Source: Candidatus Krumholzibacteriia bacterium | GTDB lineage: Bacteria > Krumholzibacteriota > Krumholzibacteriia > WVZY01 > JAKEHA01 | Assembly (NCBI GenBank): GCA_029865265.1 | Contig: JAOUHG010000009.1 | Span: 1-64,000, forward strand | Direction of reading: 5' to 3' | Length of the DNA stretch: 64,000 nt | Shown here: positions 19,101-27,246 of the stretch, piece after piece | How positions within the stretch are numbered: the first letter of the stretch is position 1 | Layout of the letters: each line of letters starts with the position of its first letter | Position numbers and translations under genes: made by a program | The notes under the pieces: generated by a model | Database searches by the model: none | What the model saw: the letters and a program-made list of their open reading frames with translations, nothing else | What the model was told of the DNA's origin: nothing

Positions 19101-22100
19101 ACGCCGTCGAGCGGCGCGGACGACGACGACTGCACCAGCACGCGGATGGGCGCCGGCAGCAGCGCGTTGGTAACGCCGGTCTGGTTGTTCCCCGACGCCA
19201 CAATGATCTTCTGCGCCGCCAGGAAGTCGAACATCTGCAGGGTGGCGCCGCCGGCGTTGGCCGCATAGATGCGCCGCCCGTCGGGCGTGAATCCGTAGTC
19301 GAGGGCAACGCCAGAGGTCAGCGAGCGGTAGAACGGCTCCACCGGGCAGGTCGGGTCGTACTCGATGAACCCGGTATTCATCTGCGTGCGGATGGCAAAG
19401 GTCCCCTGCGGGTTGATGCGGAAGGTGTTGTCGCCGCTGATAGCACTGGCGTCGCCGGAACCAACCACGCAGTTCGCTTCAAAGTAGCAGCTATCCGGGT
19501 TCTCGCAGTTGATTCGCGTCACGTACATCTCGAAGTTCGGCGATGGATTGCCGGAATACGCGAACACGTGTTTGCCGTCGCGCGAGACATCGATGGAAGT
19601 CGGCGCCGGCGCGGTGGGAACCGCCGATATGGTGCCGAAGTTCGGGCTCTGCGGGTCGGTGTTATAAATGAGCACCGCGCCCGACGACATCGGGTTGAGC
19701 ATGAAGACGGCGCGCCCGCTGGGGTGGAAGACGATGTCGTCGTCCAGTGCGGGCGGGTAATTCTGATCGATAACCACCGGTGCCACGCCATCGGACAACC
19801 CGGTGGCGTCGACGAACATGTGCGCCCCGCCGCCGATGAGCATGATGCTGCGGTTGTCCGGGCTGGTGCCCACGAAGTCAGCGCCGCCCGCGATCATGTT
19901 GGTGGTGAAGTCGAAGGCCGGCCCCGCCGTGCCAAAGCGCGGGTCGTTGGGGTCGCAATAGTAAGGGCGGGGCAGACCACCCGAGGTGATGATCGCCACC
20001 TTGCCGTCGGCGGTGATGGCAATGTCACCCAGGGTGCCACCGGCAACACCGAACGACCCCACCATCTGGTTATAGTTGGGGCTGCCGGGACGAATGTCGA
20101 ACACGAAACAGAACTCGCCGCCGCCACACAGCGTGTACAGGTAGCTGCCGTCCGGCGAAAACGCGAGCGTCTTGATGAGGTAGTCGCAGAACAACGAGGC
20201 GTTGTTCGGGAATGTGAGGCTGCCGGCCGGGCGCAGGCCGTTGTCCAGGTACAAGGGCCCGATGGCCTCGAAGTAGAACGCGTTGGACACCTGGGTGGGG
20301 TTGCTGTAGCGCTCGGACCGAACCGTCACCGGCCCGCTCGACACGCCCACCGGGACCGTCACAATAATTTGATCCGGAAGAACGCGCGACGGCGTGGCGA
20401 TGACGCCGTCGAAGTCGACGTAGGTCGCAGACGCGCCCTCGTCGTTCAGGCTCGAACCGGTGATGACAATCTGGGTCCCCGGCTGCCCCGCCTGCGGAAC
20501 CATACTCACAATGGCGGGTCCGTCGCCGATGGTGGTGACCACCATGCGTGGCGCGGCGCCATCACCCTGCAGCACGGAGTAGGCAAAGATGCCGTCGCCC
20601 GACATGACGATGTCGACCGGGTTGGTCGGCATGGGCGCGGTGGCGATGACGCTGCGGAAGGTGGTGTGGGTCTCGTCCAGGTCGACGATCTTGAGTTCGT
20701 CGGCGCCGCGATCGGTGACGTAGAGGTAGAGCCCGGCCGGCGTGGTGTCGAGACCGCGCAGCAACCCGCCGGTGGAAATGCTCTGCACGAAGAACGGCGG
20801 CGCGGAAATCCCGCCGACGTTGACCACCGAGAGGGTTCCGTCGTCGTGGGTGACATAGGCGCGCTGTCCCTGCGGGTCGATGCTGATCGCGCGGGGAGAC
20901 AACGACACCGGCACGCGGTCGGTGAGGCTGTCCTCGCCGAGTGCGTAGAAGAACACCTCGCCCGACGCGCCCAGCGCGAGCAGGCGCGAACCGTCGGGGG
21001 TGATGGCCATGCCGCCGGGCAGCGAGATGCCGTCCGGCGACGGAAGCACGCCCACCTGCTCACGGTAGCTGGGGCTGCCGAGACGGATGTCCCACACCTG
21101 CACCTCGGCCGCGTCGGTGGCGATGTACGCCCGGTATCCGAATGGATCCACCACGATGCTGCGCGGCTGCGCGTTGAGAATGCGCGTGGAGAGAATGGTC
21201 TTGAAGAGCAGGCCGGTGGTCGGATCCGTCATGATCTCGATCATCTTGCTGGTCGACGGGCTCACCGCGTAGGCGCGGGTTCCGTCCGGCGCAATGGCGA
21301 TGTCCGCGTACTCGGCGGGGTCGGCGATGAGTTCGCGGGTGAGATACGCGCCCGCGGCGGCGTCCACCACCACCGCGTCCACGCCGCCCACCGACGCGAT
21401 GTAGGCGTAGGCGCCATCGGGCGTGACGGCGATGGCGTTGGGCGTGTTGGACAGGTTCACGGTTCCGCTCTCGTAGCCGCGCGCAATCTCCGCGTCGGAC
21501 AGCGCGGTGAACACCAGCGAGTTGCTGACCTGCATATCGGGGTTGGTGACCACCACGTTGCCGGAGATGACGCCGTCGGGGACGGTTACGACGAGCCGTC
21601 CGGGCGCGGCACTGCTGACGGTGGCCGGCGTGCCGTTGAAATCGACCGTGGGCGCTGGATCGACGGAGAATCCGCGCCCGTTGATGACCAGCGTGGTCCC
21701 CGGAACACCCTTGTTGGGCGCGAGGCTGGAGATGCTGAGCGGCGGCTCCGCCTCGGTGGTGAAGGTGGCCACGTAGTCGGTTGCCAGCGCGTTGCCGGCG
21801 CGGTCCTTGAGGTCGGTGTCGATGCGCAGCGTGTGCAGCGCGGAGAAATCGAGCGGCGAGGACGGCGTGAACACGATGACCGAGTCGTCCTTGATGACGC
21901 CGATGTTGCCGCCGATGCCGGTGGTTCCCTGCTTGAACGAGAACGACGCGCCGATGGTGCCCACGTCAACGCGCTCGGAGAAGCGCACCAGGTAGGCGCC
22001 GTCGATGGCGACATCCTCGCTGCCCGCCGCGGGGGTGATCGAGACCACCTCGGGCGGCGTGCCGTCGATGTTGGTAATGATGTCCACCGTGGTGGTGGCG

Positions 22101-23203
22101 CCGGACGTCACCGTCACCGCGGTCTTGTCGGCGGCGTCGTCCATGTTGGACTCGGCCGCGTCGTAGTACTCGGGGAGGAAATCCTCGTCCACAATGGACG
22201 CGGTGAAGTCGTTGACGTTTCCTGCGCCGATATAGTTGATGGCCGACGTGCCGTCCAGCGGGTGGATGGCAACGAAGTAGGTGCCGTCCGCGAGGCCCGC
22301 GAAGTCATAGGAACCGTCGGGCATGGTGATCACGCACGCGGCAGTGTCGGACGGGTTGGACGCGTCGATGGCAAACACCAGCGCACCCGGCACCGGGCTG
22401 CTGCTCTGGCCGCTGGTGACCATACCGCGCAGGCGGCTCGCAGCGGAGAGAGAGGCGCTGGTCGCGTAGGCGCGGTAGTAGACCTGCTGGTCGTCGGTCT
22501 CGAGCGTGCGGGCGGCGAATCCACCCGGCAGCACGTAGTGCATGGTGGCGGAGCGAGTGGGCGTGTGCGCGATGCCGAACAGGTGCCCGGCTTCGTGCGC
22601 CGCGGTGCTGCGGATGTCGCTGCCGGGGCCGGCCCCGCCCACCTTGAAGGTCTTGGTGGGGCTGAAGAGCATGTCCGCGTCGAAGATCTCGCCCTTGCGC
22701 CACACGCGCCCGGCGATGAGCGTATCGCTCTCGAAGCTGGTCGAGAGGCCCACGGCCAGCGTGGACAGACCGAACGGGTACGTGTTGTCGACGAACGTCA
22801 CCAGGTTGACCCGGTCGAGCCCGTCGGCAACGCCCTGGGCAACGGTTCCGCCGTAGGTGGCGGTTAGCCCGGTGCCGGGGATTGCCGTCCACGAATCGAA
22901 CGCCGCAATGATCGCGTCGTTGTCCGCGGTTCCGCCAATGCCGGGTGCGCCGGACGCGTTGATCACGTAGGTGATCACCGAGTCCACCCAGCCCCAGTAC
23001 TCGACGTGGCGCGGTCCGATGGCGTCATCGATGCAGCCATCGCCGTTGCGGTCGAAGTACGACGCGTCCTCTGCCGGGCATACGTCGACGGAGTCGGGAA
23101 CGCCGTCACCGTCGGCATCGTCGGGAATCGTGCCCTGCACGTTGAGCGCGCCCACCACGAGCAGCGCAGCCATCGCGATCATCCAGCGGAATCGGGTTGT
23201 CAT
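16121..23203 (-). CDS. Giant secreted matrixin-like metalloprotease with Ig/IPT and propeller domains (copy 2)
   Basis: A 2360-aa paralogue of the downstream gene, with the same domain order. The zinc motif falls at identical positions (HEAGHLFGIAH, 203-213), as do the TSP3-like calcium repeats (28-59) and the shared stretch GLSTSFESDTLIAGRV. Signal peptide ~1-24. The middle differs from copy 1: one propeller region is rich in Cys and aromatic residues (SLFCDYLIKTL, PYYCDPNDP, INCENPDSCYF), which could add disulphides or change specificity. The C-terminus is the FlgD-like sorting module ending KMMLLK. The ATG at 23203 has AAGGAC upstream and lies 25 bases after the stop of the small exported protein, so the three genes form one unit. 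Confidence 0.88.
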   Translation of the reverse strand: MTTRFRWMIAMAALLVVGALNVQGTIPDDADGDGVPDSVDVCPAEDASYFDRNGDGCIDDAIGPRHVEYWGWVDSVITYVINASGAPGIGGTADNDAIIAAFDSWTAIPGTGLTATYGGTVAQGVADGLDRVNLVTFVDNTYPFGLSTLAVGLSTSFESDTLIAGRVWRKGEIFDADMLFSPTKTFKVGGAGPGSDIRSTAAHEAGHLFGIAHTPTRSATMHYVLPGGFAARTLETDDQQVYYRAYATSASLSAASRLRGMVTSGQSSSPVPGALVFAIDASNPSDTAACVITMPDGSYDFAGLADGTYFVAIHPLDGTSAINYIGAGNVNDFTASIVDEDFLPEYYDAAESNMDDAADKTAVTVTSGATTTVDIITNIDGTPPEVVSITPAAGSEDVAIDGAYLVRFSERVDVGTIGASFSFKQGTTGIGGNIGVIKDDSVIVFTPSSPLDFSALHTLRIDTDLKDRAGNALATDYVATFTTEAEPPLSISSLAPNKGVPGTTLVINGRGFSVDPAPTVDFNGTPATVSSAAPGRLVVTVPDGVISGNVVVTNPDMQVSNSLVFTALSDAEIARGYESGTVNLSNTPNAIAVTPDGAYAYIASVGGVDAVVVDAAAGAYLTRELIADPAEYADIAIAPDGTRAYAVSPSTSKMIEIMTDPTTGLLFKTILSTRILNAQPRSIVVDPFGYRAYIATDAAEVQVWDIRLGSPSYREQVGVLPSPDGISLPGGMAITPDGSRLLALGASGEVFFYALGEDSLTDRVPVSLSPRAISIDPQGQRAYVTHDDGTLSVVNVGGISAPPFFVQSISTGGLLRGLDTTPAGLYLYVTDRGADELKIVDLDETHTTFRSVIATAPMPTNPVDIVMSGDGIFAYSVLQGDGAAPRMVVTTIGDGPAIVSMVPQAGQPGTQIVITGSSLNDEGASATYVDFDGVIATPSRVLPDQIIVTVPVGVSSGPVTVRSERYSNPTQVSNAFYFEAIGPLYLDNGLRPAGSLTFPNNASLFCDYLIKTLAFSPDGSYLYTLCGGGEFCFVFDIRPGSPNYNQMVGSFGVAGGTLGDIAITADGKVAIITSGGLPRPYYCDPNDPRFGTAGPAFDFTTNMIAGGADFVGTSPDNRSIMLIGGGAHMFVDATGLSDGVAPVVIDQNYPPALDDDIVFHPSGRAVFMLNPMSSGAVLIYNTDPQSPNFGTISAVPTAPAPTSIDVSRDGKHVFAYSGNPSPNFEMYVTRINCENPDSCYFEANCVVGSGDASAISGDNTFRINPQGTFAIRTQMNTGFIEYDPTCPVEPFYRSLTSGVALDYGFTPDGRRIYAANAGGATLQMFDFLAAQKIIVASGNNQTGVTNALLPAPIRVLVQSSSSAPLDGVPVTFEAMNNGMLLTADGLKTKTIVATDAQGYAEIQWKLGDVGANTVLVSATALSGSPFNFSATANVDPSTLPLSLAEVVPLAGSTDVSPTTALLATFSRAIDTASISTGTLYLRDTATAATVAATYGFTDSNRKVSLTPSAALSLGTAYELVLSGAIQADAGGGGLTNPGSSAFTTLTSVPLRLAAISPPSALVGVNVVLSGSGFDATPSANTVLFNGATATPSSGGPGSLVVRVPTGAIPGLVRVVAHGDTSNARSFTVLQPSTSHIDEVLATVPAGAGAKSCAVSPDGALIYAVSTDGDVIIPVDVEGLTSYPAIPVGDQPVAIVIHPDGRVAYVANFNSGSVSVIDTDPDSPTFNTVIHTIGVGRNPADLAVDPDGSRLVVANAGSSDVSIVDSDGSSTTNNAVLATVPSGTGAKSVAVSPDGTIYIGTNTGFTVLNAAYEVLTSVPSGSGSKSLAVSPDGTLLFVLTDDGDVLVVDIQDGSPSENEVLVTVPAGSGGKSLAVSADGTLLYLIPEIGDEVLVYEIEVIAGVSAIDPDAATPSFMVTATVIDTLSVGPDPSDVAIDPSGTGSLFVVNAGNSTISIFGPPAGPVAAEIRVTPRTLNLQSNGKYVTGSIELPAMYFPQEIVVSSIRLQGAVPAVPGTASFQDDDGDGLQELHVKFDRAAFQAVMPQGEFVPVTIEGDVRATTFVGEDTIRTIRPTVTHPHAGAPVAPGQSTYIAWTNPQGPSAPLADVHFSADNGQTWSPVALQVSNTGQVAWMVPDAFYEHCRVLVTLWRNGEVYGQGMSQDPFMISAPVPTLLKTFDIVLEDGAAVLRWETGVEIGMEGFAVVRSESELGVYREMTTETIRASGQATGGRYEFRDESVTANRTYWYKLQEVASDGLGMEFGPYSVVYKLSNGLEANVPNPFNPTTTIKYALAQDGPVSLTIYDVRGARVRELVSERQRADVYKVVWDGSNDNGERVASGMYFYRLVAGSFTQTRKMMLLK
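16125..16690 (-). repeat. 3' segment highly similar to 8820-9370 of the paralogue
   Basis: Partner of the repeat at 8820-9370. High identity starts at the codons for GAAVLRWETGVEIGM and runs to the 3' end, with two small patches of difference just before the sorting module. Confidence 0.75.
17560..18290 (-). repeat. Tandem propeller-coding repeats inside copy 2
   Basis: Equivalent of the propeller repeats in copy 1, with units near 17590, 17725, 17840 and 18250 encoding G-x-G-x-KS-x-AVSPDG. Confidence 0.7.
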
Positions 23204-23228
23204 GCTCAGTGTCCTTCTATTGATCCGA

Positions 23229-23756
23229 TTATTCCTGCGGCAAGACCTGATTAATGAACTGCTCGACCGTCACGCGCTGCGCGCGCGCGGGCGCGGTGCC
23301 TTCCAGATCGGCGGGAAGCGTCTGCTGCACGAAGGTGCGGCCCGTGCGGGGATCGCGCTCCACCTCGTACTTGCCCTGCGAGAAACCCGCAACCTGGAAC
23401 GCGCCCGGCACGGACGGCTCCAGGAACAGCAGCACCTGCTCGCCACGGTTCCAGGAAAGTGCGCCGTGCGCGGTCATGCGCACGTTGCCCACCACACCGC
23501 CCGGCTGCACGACACGAACCGTGCCGCCGCCGTTGCCCTTGTAGGTAGACCCCACGGACACCGTCGCCTCCGTGAAGATCTTGCTGTGATCGGCGTTCCA
23601 GTAGGAGCGCACACCGGTCACGGTGCCGTCGACGATCAACGCCGACTCCTGCGCCAGTTCCTGCGGGGTGCGCTGGATGACCTGCGTCGCGACCGCCGCG
23701 GTCACGGCGAAGCCCACCAGCGCGCACACCAGCGAAATCACGATTGTCTTTTTCAT
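23229..23756 (-). CDS. Small exported protein preceding the giant metalloproteases
   Basis: A 175-aa protein starting MKKTIVISLV with a hydrophobic signal or anchor segment (residues ~4-24). The start at 23756 is fixed by GGAGAGAGAGGAT just upstream; a longer frame to 23996 is Arg/Cys-rich and implausible. The exported part has a beta-rich pattern (ELAQESALIVDGTVTGV, then ATVSVGSTYKGNGGGTV, then GEQVLLFLEP). From memory, proteins of this kind often sit beside matrixin-type metalloprotease genes in diverse bacteria, with no assigned function. Position first in the unit, 25 bases before copy 2, suggests a partner such as an inhibitor, chaperone or activator of the proteases. This role is inference. 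Confidence 0.8.
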   Translation of the reverse strand: MKKTIVISLVCALVGFAVTAAVATQVIQRTPQELAQESALIVDGTVTGVRSYWNADHSKIFTEATVSVGSTYKGNGGGTVRVVQPGGVVGNVRMTAHGALSWNRGEQVLLFLEPSVPGAFQVAGFSQGKYEVERDPRTGRTFVQQTLPADLEGTAPARAQRVTVEQFINQVLPQE

Positions 23757-23959
23757 ACGATCCTCTCTCTCCATAGCAACGGACACGTCGGGGAAACGCT
23801 TACCCGGAGATGGTCCTGCGCGAATGTCCGTTCGCAGGACACCTTCATGAACTCTGAAATGAAATCTACGGACTGCGCCGTCGCCGGAAACGCGGCGGCT
23901 GCGGGGGTGGCAATAGCAGACCATGGGGCCAGCAGGCCAGTACGGAGAATGCGCAACAC
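23753..23959 (-). CDS. Possible small leader ORF, translationally coupled
   Basis: A 68-codon frame from GTG at 23959 preceded by GAAAGGAA. Its stop forms ATGA with the start of the small exported protein. The N-terminus looks like a signal peptide (LLAPWSAIATPAAAAFPA), but the rest matches nothing I recognise and codon use is not strongly typical. It could be a genuine small gene or simply the leader RNA of the unit. Confidence 0.25.
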   Translation of the reverse strand: MLRILRTGLLAPWSAIATPAAAAFPATAQSVDFISEFMKVSCERTFAQDHLRVSVSPTCPLLWRERIV

Positions 23960-24223
23960 CGTGCGATTCCTTTCGCCACGCCGGTGCGCATTGCACGAAC
24001 CGGTGCCGGGGATACGTGGCGGTTTGGGGGCATCCGTCTGTACTACTGATGGGATGCTTGCATTACAGCGGCGTCACGGCCGGGATGGTGCTCGCGACGC
24101 CGGGGTCTCATTCGGGATTGAGTAGCGTCGATTATAGCGTATCGGCGGGCCAAAATGAAGGTCTATCGTGATATGCGACAGGAAGATGCGGCGCAAATTC
24201 GGATAGCTTTGTCCGCACTGGAA
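23960..24223. other. Intergenic region upstream of the protease unit
   Basis: No convincing gene on either strand apart from the promoter at 24131-24159. Less GC-rich than its surroundings. It leaves a leader of about 165 bases to the small ORF or about 370 to the exported protein. Confidence 0.6.
24131..24159 (-). promoter_or_regulatory. Sigma70-like promoter of the metalloprotease unit
   Basis: On the minus strand, TTCATT, a 17-base spacer and a perfect TATAAT (24136-24131). Predicted transcription start near 24124. Confidence 0.6.
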
Positions 24224-25138
24224 CTACGACACGATGAGGTGTCCCTCGGAGACGATCACCGACTGGCCACCCACCCGCACGCCGGTGAGCGCGCCATCGC
24301 GCGCTTCGGCTTCGACATCGAGGAAGCTGGGCCGGCCCATTTCGATGCCCTGTTCCACCCGCCAGCGCGCGACCCCGTCCTTAAGTCCTTCACGGCGCGC
24401 GAGATAGCCCGCCAGCGCGCTGCACGCCGCACCCGTGGCGGGGTCTTCCTCGATGCCGGCCGCGCGGGTGAGCGCGCGCGCATGCACCGAGCACCCCGGC
24501 GACTCCGCGTCGTGGGAGAAGGCGTAAACCAGTTTGGCCCAGCCCGTGCGCAGGTACTGGTTGGACCACTCCCAGTCCAGGCGCACGCGGGACACCGCCT
24601 CGCGCGAGGCGAGCGGGACGAACAGGAACGGCACGCCGCAGGAGATCGTCTGCGGGTGGTCCGTCTCGTCATCGAGAAGATCCTGGGGCGAAATTGAGAG
24701 CATGGCCGCGAGGTCCTCGATGGCCGGGGCCTCGGGTCCCCACTCGGGAAGCTGCGCCACGGTGAGGCGCGCGTAGTGCGGTATGCCCTTGCGCGCGTCG
24801 ATATCCACTTGAATGTCACCCACGTCCTCACCCAGCACGATGCGCGTGCGTTCGCCCTCCAGCGTCACCCGCCCGCACGCGGCGAGCACGTAGGCGGTGC
24901 CGACGGTCGGGTGGCCCGCGAAAGGGAGCTCGCGCGCGGGCGTGAAGATGCGCACGCGGAAGTTCTGCTGCGGGGTCTCGGGGGGAAGCACGAAGGCGGT
25001 CTCGGAGAGGTTGAACTCGCGCGCGATGCGTTGCATCTGCTCCGTGCTGAGTCCGGTGGCGTAGGGAAACACCGCCAGCGGATTGCCCCCGAAGGCGCGA
25101 TCGGTGAAGACGTCGACTGTCCAGAACGCGTAGCGCAT
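24224..25138 (-). CDS. PhzF-family isomerase/epimerase-like protein
   Basis: A 304-aa protein with the PhzF fold signature: WTVDVFTDRAFGGNPLAVF at the N-terminus, the catalytic-Glu motif FNLSETAFV, HPTVGTAYVL and the C-terminal-half motif EEDPATGAACSAL. PhzF enzymes catalyse isomerisation through a general acid/base Glu; outside phenazine operons the substrate is usually unknown, and no phenazine genes are near. The start at 25138 is set by AAGGAGG nine bases upstream; the longer frame is spurious. Likely monocistronic, with its own extended -10 at 25158-25166. Confidence 0.9.
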   Translation of the reverse strand: MRYAFWTVDVFTDRAFGGNPLAVFPYATGLSTEQMQRIAREFNLSETAFVLPPETPQQNFRVRIFTPARELPFAGHPTVGTAYVLAACGRVTLEGERTRIVLGEDVGDIQVDIDARKGIPHYARLTVAQLPEWGPEAPAIEDLAAMLSISPQDLLDDETDHPQTISCGVPFLFVPLASREAVSRVRLDWEWSNQYLRTGWAKLVYAFSHDAESPGCSVHARALTRAAGIEEDPATGAACSALAGYLARREGLKDGVARWRVEQGIEMGRPSFLDVEAEARDGALTGVRVGGQSVIVSEGHLIVS

Positions 25139-25157
25139 CGTGCTCCTCCTTTCCGCA

Positions 25158-25166
25158 ATGATAGCA
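25158..25166 (-). promoter_or_regulatory. Extended -10 element of the phzF-like gene
   Basis: TGCTATCAT on the minus strand, followed by a ~20-base leader with AAGGAGG. Confidence 0.5.
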
Positions 25167-25187
25167 CACCGCGCAGGAGTGCCCGGG

Positions 25188-26465
25188 TCAGTTGACGTAG
25201 CCGAGGCTCCGCAGTTTCTCGAGCAGTTCCGGATCCACTTCCACCGGCTGGGGGCGTGCGGCGGCAGCGGCAAAATGCGTGGTCACCAGGCCGAGCAGTT
25301 CCAGCGAGGTGGGATCGTCGCGCGAGAAGAGGTTGGTGAGTTCGCCAGGATCGCGCGCAAGATCATACAAATAGATACCGGGGTGCACGTTGGTGACGGG
25401 GATCTCTTCGTTGCGGCTGGTGGGCGGCACCAGCGAGGTGTCCGCCTCTTCGATGACGACCAGCTTGTGGTTCCCGCGCACCACGCCGCGCTGACGCCAC
25501 TGCGGCGGCCGGTCGCGCTCCATGTACACGGCACTGTCCGCGGGCTTCGCCGCGCCGAGCAGATCTTTGCCGGGCAGCCCGCCCGGCGCCTCGATACCCA
25601 GCAGGGCGAGAATTGTGGGCAGCAGGTCGGTCTGCTCGGCGGGCCCGCGCTCCACGCGCGGCGCGAGTCCCGGCGCCTTGATGACCATGGGCACGCGCAT
25701 CACCTCGCCGTGCAGCGTGTAGTGATACTGCCCCTGGTGCTCGCCGAATTCTTCGCCGTGATCCGCGGTGAACACCACCACCGTGTTGCCGCGATCGACC
25801 GCCTTGAGCAAATCGTCGATGTGATAGTCGGTGAACGCGATCTCGCCGTCGTAGCGGTCCGTCTCCGCGTTCCCGAACGGAAACTGGCTGTGCGCAAGGT
25901 ACTGGAAGTGCGGGTCGAAGTAGTGCACCCACAAAAAGTACGGCTCCTTCACCCCGCGCATTCCCTTGAGCGCGAGTTCCGTGAGCTGCTGCGAGCTGGA
26001 GATCTCGTGGGGGTTGCCCACGTTGAGCACCGAGTAGTCGAAGTGCGCGAAGCCGTCGCCCATGCCGTAGGTGGGCGTGAGCATGATGTGGCTCACGAAA
26101 CCGTGCGTGTCGTAGCCGTTGCGGCGCAGAATGTCGGTGAGCGTGGGCAGCGACGGGTCCAGCGACCAGTGAAAGTCCGTCGCACCGTGATCCTTGGGAT
26201 AGCGGCCGGTGAAGATGGTGGCCACCGACGGCAGCGTCCAGCCACTGACGCTGTGCGCGTTGTCGAACACCACGCCCTCCTGCGAGAGACGGTCGAGGTG
26301 CGGGCTGGTGGCGCGCGGCGATCCGCCGTAGCCCAGATGGTCGGGGCGCAGCGTATCCACGGTGATGAGCACCAGGTTGGGCGGACGCTTCTCGCGTGCG
26401 CATCCGCCGGAGAACACAACGAGCATCACGGCGATGGCAGCGAACCCGCGCAGCAAGCGGTTCAC
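25188..26465 (-). CDS. Sulfatase/phosphoglycerol-transferase-like lipoprotein
   Basis: A 425-aa exported hydrolase of the alkaline phosphatase superfamily. The GTG at 26465 overlaps the upstream stop as GTGA, implying coupled translation. The N-terminus has a lipoprotein-like signal (VMLVVFSGGC). Core motifs are NLVLITVDTLRPDHLGYGG (metal Asp37), TLPSVATIFTGRYP (residues 77-90) and FTADHGEEFGEH. The nucleophile position holds Thr77 rather than the Cys/Ser of formylglycine sulfatases. Thr is the nucleophile of LtaS-type phosphoglycerol transferases, so phosphodiester chemistry is more likely than sulfate release. The adjoining glycerophosphodiesterase supports a phosphoglycerol substrate. Confidence 0.82.
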   Translation of the reverse strand: MNRLLRGFAAIAVMLVVFSGGCAREKRPPNLVLITVDTLRPDHLGYGGSPRATSPHLDRLSQEGVVFDNAHSVSGWTLPSVATIFTGRYPKDHGATDFHWSLDPSLPTLTDILRRNGYDTHGFVSHIMLTPTYGMGDGFAHFDYSVLNVGNPHEISSSQQLTELALKGMRGVKEPYFLWVHYFDPHFQYLAHSQFPFGNAETDRYDGEIAFTDYHIDDLLKAVDRGNTVVVFTADHGEEFGEHQGQYHYTLHGEVMRVPMVIKAPGLAPRVERGPAEQTDLLPTILALLGIEAPGGLPGKDLLGAAKPADSAVYMERDRPPQWRQRGVVRGNHKLVVIEEADTSLVPPTSRNEEIPVTNVHPGIYLYDLARDPGELTNLFSRDDPTSLELLGLVTTHFAAAAARPQPVEVDPELLEKLRSLGYVN

Positions 26466-27241
26466 GCGCGGCTCCGGAGCGCGGCCGCGTCGAACCCCTC
26501 GAAGATCACGTTGTCGCAGTGCTCGCGCGCGCGGCGGGCGTCGTCGAGGGATCGCGCGGTCCAGCCCAGCACGGGGTGTCCGGAGGCGCGCAGGCGCGTC
26601 ACCGGTTCGAAGGGGAGGAGCCGGATGTCGTAGCCGATGAAGTCGGGCGCACACGCGGCGGCCGATTCGAGATTCCGCAGGCGCTCGCGCGTACCTTCGT
26701 CGATGGACTCGCTGCGGAAGTCCCCGGCCAGCAGACCGCGCGCCGCCGCGGGCTGGTGATCGCGCCACCACGCCACGGTTTCCGGGTTGAACGACTGCAC
26801 CGCATACGGCCCCGCGTAGCTGTCGAGCACTGCGGCGACGGCGGGCTCGATGGCGCGAGCACTTCCTTCGTTCTTGATTTCGATGAGCAGCGGCGTCGAC
26901 CCCGCTATGAGGTCGAGCACATCGCGCAGCAGCGGGACACGCGCGTCGCCGAGGCGCGCATCGCCCGAGGACGCAACCCCCTTCAACACCACCGCGCGCA
27001 GCGCGCTGGTATCCATCGCAGACACCGGGCCGCTGGCGTGGGTGACGCGGTCGAGGTCGCGGTCGTGCATGACGACCACTTCGCCGTCGCGCAACAGACG
27101 CACGTCCAGCTCGATGGGGTATCCTGCGCGCGCGGCGGCCCAGAACGCGGGCAGCGAGTTCTCAGGAACGCCGCGGGACACGTCGTGCAACCCGCGGTGC
27201 GCAATGGGAATGGTGGTGAGCCAGCCAGGAACACGGTTCAT
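26462..27241 (-). CDS. Glycerophosphodiester phosphodiesterase
   Basis: A 259-aa GDPD enzyme: AHRGLHDVSRGVPENSLPAF with the catalytic His/Arg and Glu, IELDVRLLRDGEVVVMHD with the metal Glu/Asp and second His, and IEIKNEG. It cleaves glycerophosphodiesters to glycerol 3-phosphate and an alcohol. There is no signal peptide, so it should act in the cytoplasm (UgpQ-like). The start at 27241 lies five bases after the anti-sigma gene, and the stop overlaps the sulfatase-like gene start. Longer upstream sequence in this frame is His/Arg-rich shadow of the anti-sigma gene. Confidence 0.9.
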   Translation of the reverse strand: MNRVPGWLTTIPIAHRGLHDVSRGVPENSLPAFWAAARAGYPIELDVRLLRDGEVVVMHDRDLDRVTHASGPVSAMDTSALRAVVLKGVASSGDARLGDARVPLLRDVLDLIAGSTPLLIEIKNEGSARAIEPAVAAVLDSYAGPYAVQSFNPETVAWWRDHQPAAARGLLAGDFRSESIDEGTRERLRNLESAAACAPDFIGYDIRLLPFEPVTRLRASGHPVLGWTARSLDDARRAREHCDNVIFEGFDAAALRSRA

Positions 27242-27246
27242 AACGT

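Noticed and set aside
18014-22867. A 1617-codon open frame on the plus strand opposite the copy 2 protease, and a 1094-codon one at 8888-12172 opposite copy 1
   Set aside because: Both are His/Arg/Val/Gly-rich antisense frames produced by strong third-position GC bias in the real genes; they have no recognisable domain or start signals.
24224-25138. A phenazine biosynthesis locus suggested by the PhzF-like gene
   Set aside because: No other phz gene is present; PhzF-family proteins are widespread outside phenazine pathways.
25188-25534. A true formylglycine sulfatase with its activating enzyme
   Set aside because: The motif has Thr77 in place of Cys/Ser and no formylglycine-generating enzyme gene is nearby.
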